6,230 bases of DNA from W2P13-069 sp051876105. Its GTDB lineage: Bacteria > Actinomycetota > Coriobacteriia > Coriobacteriales > QAMH01. Of the stretch, positions 1 to 4,674 are shown piece by piece. Positions within the stretch are counted from its first letter, which is position 1. Each line of letters starts with the position of its first letter. The notes beneath the pieces were generated by a model, which saw only the letters and a list, made by a program, of their open reading frames with translations, searched no databases and was not told the origin of the DNA. A program made the position numbers and the translations under genes. Where the stretch lies: the NCBI GenBank assembly GCA_051876105.1, contig JBJEHN010000067.1, positions 1-6,230 on the forward strand. The letters are read 5' to 3'.

Positions 1-211
1 CCGGGGCCTCAGACAGTCCTCGCTCCCGCGGCGCCTGCGTTCGGGCTCTGCTCCGTAGTGTTCCCCTCGGCGCCCGCCTGCCCTCGGGTGCGGGGCCTGT
101 TGGGAGGGCGGCAGCTTTCCTCGCAGCCTGAAGGGGTTGCCCGCTTCTGGGCGCATCTGGAAACACCTACGAAACGAACTGCTGACATACTCGCTTAATT
201 CAGTGGAAACC
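1..211. other. Upstream region with no supported gene
   Basis: No gene can be supported here. One plus-strand frame is open from base 1 to a TAA at 196-198 (65 codons). Its translation is low-complexity, Pro/Ala/Arg-rich, resembles no family I know and has no recognisable domain, so it could be the tail of an upstream gene or chance openness in GC-rich DNA. The minus strand has a short frame starting near 189 that looks equally random. A weak 4-bp stem with a 6-base loop lies at 139-152. The base composition turns AT-richer from about 155, as expected for a promoter region. Confidence 0.5.
160..186 (+). promoter_or_regulatory. GlnR-box-like half-sites upstream of the GS-like gene
   Basis: GAAAC occurs at 160-164 and again at 171-175, separated by exactly 6 bases. 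After another 6 bases comes CTGAC at 182-186. The established actinobacterial GlnR box is gTnAC-n6-GaAAc repeated with n6 spacing. Here the three consecutive half-sites match at 4/5, 5/5 and 4/5 positions in the correct 11-base register; the fourth (193-197, GCTTA) does not match. The site ends close to where a -35 element would lie, which suits an activator. The inference is strengthened by the GlnR-like gene two positions downstream, but the motif is short and degenerate and no binding is shown. Confidence 0.4.
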
Positions 212-217
212 TATAAT
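212..217 (+). promoter_or_regulatory. -10 element of the GS-like operon promoter
   Basis: A perfect TATAAT lies 33 bases upstream of the ATG at 250, which would give a leader of about 25 bases. The position 17 bases upstream (189-194, ACTCGC) has no resemblance to TTGACA. CTGACA at 182-187 is 24 bases away, too far for normal sigma-70 spacing. A consensus -10 with a missing -35 is the usual look of an activator-dependent promoter, consistent with the GlnR-box-like half-sites just upstream. Confidence 0.6.
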
Positions 218-249
218 GGCCGCATCTGAAAACCCAGGAGGATTGGACT

Positions 250-1593
250 ATGGACATGGATGCTGCAAACAAGGACTACGTCTTCAAAACCATCAAGCAA
301 CGCAACATTCACTTCATCAGGCTGTGGTTCACGGACGCCCTTGGGCAGATGAAGTCCTTTGCCATCACTCCCAGCGAACTGGCGGTGGCCTTCGACGAGG
401 GCATGGGCTTCGACGGCGGCTGCATCGAGGGCTTCCGCTATGGGGGAGAGACCGACATGCTCGCCTTCCCTGACGCCAGCACCTTCCAGACCCTGCCCTG
501 GCGCCCCAAGGACAACGGCGTGGCGCGCATGTTCTGCAATGTGGTCACGCCAGACGGCAAGCCCTTCGAGGGCGACTCGCGCTTCATTCTCAACCGCATG
601 CTCCAGCGCGCGCAGGACATGGGCTACTCCATGAACGTGGGCCCCAAGATGGAGTTCTACTACTTTAAGAGCCCGGAGGCCCCCGAGCCCATCGACGGCG
701 GCTCGTACTTCGACCTCACCACGCTCGACAACGCCACCGACCTGCGCCGCGACACCATCCTCACGCTGGAGCAGATGGGCATCCCCGTCGAGTACTCGCA
801 CCATGAGCTCGGCCCCGGCCAGCAGGAGATCCACCTGCGCGCAGACGATGCGATGTCCATGGCAGACGCCATCATGACCTACCGCCTGGTGGTCAAGGAG
901 ATCGCCATCAAGCACGGCTACCACGCCAGCTTCATGCCCAAGCCGCTTGCCGGCCAGCCGGGCAGCGCCATGCACGTGCACCAGTCGCTCTTCAACTTCG
1001 ACGACGAGAACGTCTTCTACGACGCAGAAGACCCCAGCGGGTTTGGCCTGAGCGCGCTGGCCAAGAGCTACATCGCCGGCCTGCTCAAGTACGCGCCCGA
1101 GTTCAGCCTCATCACCAACCAGTATGTGAACTCCTACAAGCGCCTGCAGCCCGGCATGGGCGCTCCCGTGTTCTGCGGGTGGACCCAGCGCGACCGCAGC
1201 GCCCTGGTGCGCGTGCCGCGCTACAAGCCCGGCAAGGCCGAGAGCACGCGCTTCGAATTGCGCAGCCCGGACCCGGCCTGCAACCCCTACCTCACCTTCG
1301 CCGTCATGCTCGGCGCCGGCCTCAAGGGCGTCGAGGAGGGCTTGGAGCTGGGCCCGGAGCTCAGCGCCGACGCCACCCGCATGAGCGTCGAGGAGCGCAA
1401 GGCCGCCGGCATCACGCGCCTGCCGCGCGACCTGGGCGAGGCCGTGGACTGCTTCCGCAGCTCGCAGCTGATGAGGGAGATCCTCGGCGAGCACACGCAC
1501 AGCTACATCCTCAAGGCCAAGGAGGCGGAATGGGCGGAGTACTGCGCCACCGTCAGCACCTGGGAGCTCGACCGCTACCTGGCCGTCTTGTAA
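250..1593 (+). CDS. Type I glutamine synthetase family protein (GlnA-like) with altered active-site residues
   Basis: This 447-residue protein has the full GS-I architecture. The beta-grasp N-domain covers about residues 15-100 and includes FDGG-C-IEGF and TFQTLPW; the catalytic domain covers about 105-447. The length and absence of an obvious insertion fit the GSI-alpha type, which lacks adenylylation control. The start is fixed by AGGAGGA at 236-242, 7 bases before the ATG. By motif alignment to Salmonella GS, retained residues are D55 (D50), E135 (E131), Y153 (Y179), E186 and E193 (E212, E220), H242 and H244 (H269, H271), R298 (R321), R316, R321, R334, E336 (E357) and R338 (R359). Changed are K133 (metal ligand E129), G304 (flap E327), G57-C58 (usually Ser-Ser) and P237 (N264). 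The family ligates ammonia to glutamate using ATP. Here the changes are mostly at the ammonium and n2 metal sites, so it may ligate another amine or be non-catalytic. It probably shares a transcript with the regulator gene 30 bases downstream. Confidence 0.9.
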   Translation: MDMDAANKDYVFKTIKQRNIHFIRLWFTDALGQMKSFAITPSELAVAFDEGMGFDGGCIEGFRYGGETDMLAFPDASTFQTLPWRPKDNGVARMFCNVVTPDGKPFEGDSRFILNRMLQRAQDMGYSMNVGPKMEFYYFKSPEAPEPIDGGSYFDLTTLDNATDLRRDTILTLEQMGIPVEYSHHELGPGQQEIHLRADDAMSMADAIMTYRLVVKEIAIKHGYHASFMPKPLAGQPGSAMHVHQSLFNFDDENVFYDAEDPSGFGLSALAKSYIAGLLKYAPEFSLITNQYVNSYKRLQPGMGAPVFCGWTQRDRSALVRVPRYKPGKAESTRFELRSPDPACNPYLTFAVMLGAGLKGVEEGLELGPELSADATRMSVEERKAAGITRLPRDLGEAVDCFRSSQLMREILGEHTHSYILKAKEAEWAEYCATVSTWELDRYLAVL

Positions 1594-1623
1594 GCACGCC
1601 GTCTGGGAGGAAGCGAGACCACC

Positions 1624-2289
1624 ATGCACAGGAAGAAAGTACTCTTTGTCCAAGACGGCATGCAGCCCGTTGAGCGTGTTTCGCGCGTCGTGGCGGGCCT
1701 CGACGCCGACTTCGCCACCTGCCCGTCGCGCGAGCTGGCCTCCGTCGCGCAGGACTACGACCTCGTGATCTACCGCGTGCCCACCTCGAGGGTCGACCGC
1801 GTGACAGAGCTCGAAGGCAGCGCCGGCCAGCCCAGCCAGGCCGCCGTCTTGCTGCTGGTGGAGGAAGACGCCCTCAAGCTCCTGCGCATGCCCGCCCACG
1901 TCAACGCCGACTTCGCCCTCGCCAACGCCAGCGACGACGAGCTCACCGTGCGCCTGCGCCACCTGCTGTGGCCCGGCGAGGAGACCTCGTCTTCAGACTT
2001 CATCACCGTGGGCTCCATGACCATCAACCTCTCCACCTACCAGGTGCAGGTCGACGGCCAGCCGCTGGACTTCACCTACCTCGAGTACGCCCTGCTCGCG
2101 TTCCTCGTGACCCACCCGGGCCACGCCTACAGCCGCGACGCCCTGCTGCGCCGTGTCTGGGGCTTCGAGTACTACGGTGGCAGCCGCACGGTCGATGTGC
2201 ACGTCCGCCGCGTGCGCGCCAAGCTCGGCACCGAGCTGGCCGCCCACCTCGAGACCGTCCGAGGCGTCGGCTACATGTGGAGTTATTAA
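1624..2289 (+). CDS. GlnR-like orphan response regulator (OmpR/PhoB winged helix)
   Basis: The 221-residue protein has a receiver-like domain (about 4-115) and an OmpR/PhoB winged-helix DNA-binding domain (about 126-220). The recognition region WGFEYYGGSRTVDVHVRR (179-196), followed by VRAKLG, is almost the same as I recall for Streptomyces GlnR, the global nitrogen regulator. The receiver is degenerate: the usual phospho-Asp after strand 3 is R51 (DLVIYRVP), the strand-1 acidic pair is reduced to one Asp (VQDG), and no TxK-PF switch is seen. Phosphorylation is therefore unlikely. GlnR itself is an orphan regulator thought to work without phosphorylation. GGGAGG at 1605-1610 is a somewhat distant ribosome site (13 bases), but the ATG directly precedes strand 1 (KKVLFVQDG). 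No histidine kinase gene is nearby. It may control its own operon through the half-sites at 160-186. OmpR family is certain; GlnR orthology is likely, not proven. Confidence 0.88.
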   Translation: MHRKKVLFVQDGMQPVERVSRVVAGLDADFATCPSRELASVAQDYDLVIYRVPTSRVDRVTELEGSAGQPSQAAVLLLVEEDALKLLRMPAHVNADFALANASDDELTVRLRHLLWPGEETSSSDFITVGSMTINLSTYQVQVDGQPLDFTYLEYALLAFLVTHPGHAYSRDALLRRVWGFEYYGGSRTVDVHVRRVRAKLGTELAAHLETVRGVGYMWSY

Positions 2290-2291
2290 GC

Positions 2292-2307
2292 CTCGCGGGG
2301 CTGCGAG
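2292..2307. terminator. Small hairpin between convergent genes
   Basis: CTCGC at 2292-2296 pairs with GCGAG at 2303-2307 around a 6-base loop, in the 22-base gap between two convergent stop codons. It lies where a bidirectional terminator would be expected, but the stem is only 5 bp and there is no T-tract on either side. Function as a terminator is only a guess. Confidence 0.25.
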
Positions 2308-2311
2308 ACCG

Positions 2312-3226
2312 TTAGTCGCCGAAGAGGGCTCCGATGATGTCTTCGAAGGTCTGGGCCGGCGTCCAGGGCTCGGCGTTGGCGGGCCGGCCCACGCTGATCT
2401 GGTAGCGCGCGGGCTCCGGCAGGTGTATGCGCAGCAGCTGTGCGCCGTCCTGTGCGGCATCGAGCAGCGTGAGCGGGCTGAACACGGCACCCAGGCCCTG
2501 GCGGCACAGCGCCAGCAGCACGGTCATGCTCTCCGCCTTCACCACGCCCTCCTGCTTGATCCCCGCCTTCTTCATCTCCGTCTGCCCGATGCGCCCCGCG
2601 ATGTCGTCGTCGTCCTCGAGCAGGAAGGGGCACTCGCGCAGCAGCGCCAGGCCCTCGCTCTCCACGCGGCGCACGGCCTCCTGCGCGGGGCAGCCCACCG
2701 TGCGCTCCAGCAGCGCGGGGTCGATGGCCACCACCACCTCCTCCTCGAAGAGCGGGCGCGCCGTGACGCCGGGGTGGCTGCGGTCGAAGCGCGCCACCAC
2801 GATGTCGACCTCGCCGCGCTCTGCCATGCGCAGCAGGTCCTCGTTGGTGCCCTCGATGAGCTCCACGCGCACGCCCGGCAGCCCCTTGCGGAACTCCGTG
2901 ATCACAGCTGGCATCATCGACCACGCGCGCATGTTGCCGATGGCCACCTTGAGCACGCCGGCGCCGCCGCTCGAGGCCTCGCCCACGCGCCTCACGAGCT
3001 CTGCGCGCGCCTGCTCCTGCTCGGCGGCGTAGGCGAGGAACTCCGTGCCCGCAGGCGTGAGGGTGAGCGGCGTGCTGCGCACGATGAGCTTGGCGTCTAG
3101 CTCGCGCTCCAGCGACGCCAGGCGTGCGCTGAGGGTCTGCTGCGAGATGCCCAGCTCCTCTGCGGCGCGCGTGAAGTTGCCCTTCTGCGCCAGTTGGATG
3201 AACCAGTTCCACGAGTCGAGCGCCAT
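2312..3226 (-). CDS. LysR-family transcriptional regulator
   Basis: The 304-residue protein has the LysR order. An N-terminal winged helix-turn-helix covers about residues 3-62 (GNFTRAAEELGISQQTLSAR is the HTH core), a linker helix runs to about 90, and a periplasmic-binding-protein-like effector domain covers about 92-295. A typical effector-domain segment, ESMTVLLALCRQGLGAVFSP, lies at 232-251. Such proteins bind as tetramers and usually control a divergent neighbour in response to a small molecule. Here that neighbour is the TRAP importer. The ATG at 3226 is chosen because GGAGGGG lies 7 bases upstream. A longer frame back to a TTG at 3292 would place coding sequence over promoter-like DNA and add a poorly conserved N-terminus. 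An Asp run (E204 then D205-D208) in the effector domain is unusual. The effector is unknown. Confidence 0.92.
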   Translation of the reverse strand: MALDSWNWFIQLAQKGNFTRAAEELGISQQTLSARLASLERELDAKLIVRSTPLTLTPAGTEFLAYAAEQEQARAELVRRVGEASSGGAGVLKVAIGNMRAWSMMPAVITEFRKGLPGVRVELIEGTNEDLLRMAERGEVDIVVARFDRSHPGVTARPLFEEEVVVAIDPALLERTVGCPAQEAVRRVESEGLALLRECPFLLEDDDDIAGRIGQTEMKKAGIKQEGVVKAESMTVLLALCRQGLGAVFSPLTLLDAAQDGAQLLRIHLPEPARYQISVGRPANAEPWTPAQTFEDIIGALFGD

Positions 3227-3233
3227 GAGCCGT

Positions 3234-3240
3234 CCCCTCC
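3234..3240 (-). promoter_or_regulatory. Ribosome binding site deciding the LysR start
   Basis: On the minus strand GGAGGGG ends 7 bases before the ATG at 3226. This supports the 304-residue start over an in-frame TTG at 3292, whose TTG is itself part of a perfect TTGACA (3292-3287, minus strand). That TTGACA may be a -35 for the LysR gene, although I see no good -10 at 16-18 bases from it. Confidence 0.65.
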
Positions 3241-3250
3241 GACAAATGCG

Positions 3251-3354
3251 TTTTGTTGCATGTATGAGGGAAGGATATGCACTCTTTGTCAAACGAGCGA
3301 CCTAGAAACCGCAGGCGGCGATATATGCACGGTTACTAGAAATTTTTGTTGCAT
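3251..3354. repeat. Repeated short words in the divergent control region (candidate LysR operators)
   Basis: TTTTGTTGCAT occurs exactly at 3251-3261 and at 3344-3354, offset 93 bases. ATATGCAC occurs exactly at 3275-3282 and 3323-3330, offset 48 bases. ATGC (3246-3249) and GCAT (3258-3261) also form an inverted pair with 8 bases between. These TGCA-centred words flank both genes' start regions, as multi-site LysR operators do. They do not give a clean T-N11-A dyad, so assignment to this LysR protein is inference. The rest of this stretch is AT-rich and non-coding, with a run of eight T at 3361-3368. Confidence 0.4.
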
Positions 3355-3385
3355 CACTCATTTTTTTTGTTAAGTTAGCGTTACG

Positions 3386-3417
3386 ACTTGGGCAAGTACG
3401 TAGCAAAGGGCTACTAT
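3386..3417 (+). promoter_or_regulatory. Candidate promoter and palindrome for the TRAP binding-protein gene
   Basis: A weak -35 TTGGGC (3388-3393) and a -10 TACTAT (3412-3417) are 18 bases apart, which would start transcription near 3424. The -35 lies inside an interrupted palindrome, ACTTG-GG-CAAGT (3386-3397). CAAGTACGTAGC (3393-3404) is repeated with 10 of 12 matches as CAAGTATGCAGC (3421-3432). The eight-T run at 3361-3368 could act as an UP element. The promoter boxes are poor matches, so this is a candidate only; an alternative is TTGCAT (3349-3354) with TAAGTT (3371-3376). Confidence 0.3.
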
Positions 3418-3426
3418 TCCCAAGTA

Positions 3427-3461
3427 TGCAGCTGCGGCAGAGGCTCTCTCCCGCTGCTGCA
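3427..3461 (+). promoter_or_regulatory. Leader hairpin upstream of the TRAP binding-protein gene
   Basis: Bases 3427-3437 pair with 3451-3461 (10 of 11, one T-T mismatch). After a C-C mismatch, AGAG (3439-3442) pairs with CTCT (3446-3449) around a GCT loop. The total is 14 of 16 pairs. It ends 26 bases before the ribosome site AGGGAG (3488-3493) of the lipoprotein gene, and a second small stem, CTCG/CGAG (3474-3477 with 3484-3487), abuts that site. If transcription starts near 3424 the hairpin would form the 5' end of the mRNA, a position known to protect transcripts. There is no T-tract, so it is not a standard terminator. Confidence 0.5.
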
Positions 3462-3498
3462 GGGATGTAAAGACTCGATTTGACGAGAGGGAGAGAGA

Positions 3499-4509
3499 AT
3501 GAAGCTCAAGAAGTTCCTCGCTGCAGCAGTGGCAACTGCAGCAGCCGCCTGCCTGGCGCTGAGCCTGGCTGGCTGCGGTGGCTCCAACAACAACAGCGGC
3601 AACGGCGGCAGCGCCGCCCCCGTATCTGAGAGCCTGCGCTTTGTGACCGGCGGCGAGTCCGGCACTTACTACGCATTCGGCACCGTCCTTGCCAACTACG
3701 CTGCCAACAACGAGGGCATCGACATCACCGCCCTTTCCGGCAACGGCTCCCAGGCCAACGTCCAGGCCCTGCAGGATGGCGACGCCGAGCTCGCCTTCTG
3801 CCAGTCCGACGTCCTGGCTTACGCCTATGAGGGCTCCAACCTGTTCGAGGGCGCTGCCTACAGCGACTTCTCCATCGTTGCCGCCCTGTACAACGAGCAG
3901 GTTCAGATCGTGACCTGCGATCCCTCCATCAAGACCGTCGCCGACCTCAAGGGCAAGACCGTCTCCATCGGCGCCGCCGGCTCCGGCGTGTACTTCAACG
4001 CCCTCGACATCCTGGGCGCCTACGACCTCACCGAGGATGACATCGACGCCGTCTACCAGGACTTCGCCGACTCCGCCGACTCCCTGAAGGACGGCAAGAT
4101 CGACGCCGCCTTCATCGTTGCCGGCGCCCCCACCACCGCCATCACCGACCTCTCCACCTCCAAGACCGCCTACCTGGTTGCCCTGGACGAGGAGCATGTG
4201 AACAAGCTGCTGGCCGCTAGCCCCTACTACGCTGCTGACACCATCAAGGCCGGCACCTACAAGGGCCAGGAGGCCGACGTCACCACCGTCGCCGTCCAGG
4301 CTGTCGTCATCGCCAACGACTCCGTCTCTGAGGACGCTGTCTACAGCTTTGTGAAGTCCATCTTCGACGGCGCCGAGGCCCAGGCCGACGCACATGCCAA
4401 GTACGCTGAGCTCAGCCTCGAGTGCGCTTCTGGCATCACCTCCGTCCCCTACCATGCCGGTGCTGCCAAGTACTTCGCCGAGCAGGGCATCGAGGTCGCT
4501 ACCAAGTAA
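3499..4509 (+). CDS. TAXI-family TRAP transporter substrate-binding lipoprotein
   Basis: This 336-residue protein is the extracytoplasmic receptor of a TRAP importer. It has a lysine-rich start, a hydrophobic signal segment (6-25) and a lipobox LAG-C with the lipidated Cys at 26, then a Gly/Ser/Asn linker (27-40). TAXI features follow: TGGESGTYYAFGTVLA (50-65), GDAELAFCQSDV (94-105), LKGKTVSIGAAGSGVYFNA (150-168), KDGKIDAAFIVAGAPTTAI (197-215) and VPYHAGAAKYFAEQG (316-330). AGAGGGAG lies just before the ATG. Codon choice (TCC, GCC, ATC, AAG, GTC dominant; few AGC or TCG) is tighter than in the other genes and suggests high expression, as expected of a binding protein. Lipid anchoring fits a Gram-positive host. 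Some characterised TAXI proteins bind glutamate/glutamine, but the ligand here cannot be read from sequence. It pairs with the permease downstream and is divergent from the LysR gene. Confidence 0.93.
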   Translation: MKLKKFLAAAVATAAAACLALSLAGCGGSNNNSGNGGSAAPVSESLRFVTGGESGTYYAFGTVLANYAANNEGIDITALSGNGSQANVQALQDGDAELAFCQSDVLAYAYEGSNLFEGAAYSDFSIVAALYNEQVQIVTCDPSIKTVADLKGKTVSIGAAGSGVYFNALDILGAYDLTEDDIDAVYQDFADSADSLKDGKIDAAFIVAGAPTTAITDLSTSKTAYLVALDEEHVNKLLAASPYYAADTIKAGTYKGQEADVTTVAVQAVVIANDSVSEDAVYSFVKSIFDGAEAQADAHAKYAELSLECASGITSVPYHAGAAKYFAEQGIEVATK

Positions 4510-4542
4510 GCGCCTCCAGCTGGCCTAGCTGAGAGCTGCACG

Positions 4543-4576
4543 AAGGGGCCGAGTGGACAGACCATCTCGGCCCCTT
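4543..4576 (+). terminator. Hairpin after the binding-protein gene, possible leaky terminator
   Basis: AAGGGGCCGAG (4543-4553) pairs perfectly with CTCGGCCCCTT (4566-4576), 11 bp around a 12-base loop that can itself form TGG/CCA pairs. It begins 34 bases after the TAA. The tail is only TTCGCATT, so a strong intrinsic terminator is not supported. Partial termination would leave more binding-protein mRNA than permease mRNA. Confidence 0.6.
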
Positions 4577-4581
4577 TCGCA

Positions 4582-4631
4582 TTGGGTTTGGGAACGCCTG
4601 CACAGCGCGCTGCAGGCGTTCCCAAACCCAA
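4582..4631. repeat. Perfect 21-bp inverted repeat between TRAP genes
   Basis: Bases 4582-4602 are the exact reverse complement of 4611-4631, with an 8-base loop (4603-4610). It starts 5 bases after the previous hairpin and ends 29 bases before the permease ribosome site. In RNA this would be a very stable stem able to block 3' exonucleases, like the intercistronic stems known in binding-protein operons. As DNA it could also be a regulator site or a dispersed palindromic element. No second copy is seen in this window. Confidence 0.9.
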
Positions 4632-4674
4632 GAGGAGGAGGGTTGGCAAGCCCGAGGAACAAGGAGGTGCGTGA

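Noticed and set aside
1..249. T-box or glutamine riboswitch ahead of the GS-like gene
   Set aside because: No T-box consensus or recognisable glnA-type aptamer is visible, and the TATAAT at 212-217 leaves a leader of only about 25 bases.
216..473. Plus-strand frame starting at 216 that overlaps the GS-like start
   Set aside because: Its ATG lies within the -10 box, it has no ribosome site, and it runs out of frame through a clearly coding gene.
211..1962. A 583-residue open frame on the minus strand covering the GS-like gene and part of the regulator gene
   Set aside because: Its composition (Val, Gly, Ala, His, Glu, Leu rich) is the mirror of GC-biased codons on the opposite strand, it matches no domain, and both plus-strand genes show clear family motifs.
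3227..3292. N-terminal extension of the LysR protein to a TTG at 3292
   Set aside because: The extension lacks a ribosome site, overlaps a TTGACA promoter-like hexamer and would precede the normal LysR N-terminus; the ATG at 3226 has a good ribosome site.
3361..3368. Run of eight T as a terminator tail
   Set aside because: No GC-rich stem lies immediately upstream on the plus strand; an AT-rich promoter-upstream element is more plausible.
3370..4455. Long minus-strand open frame across the binding-protein gene
   Set aside because: It is Gly/Val/Asp repetitive, as expected from reading biased codons backwards, while the plus strand has a signal peptide and TAXI motifs.
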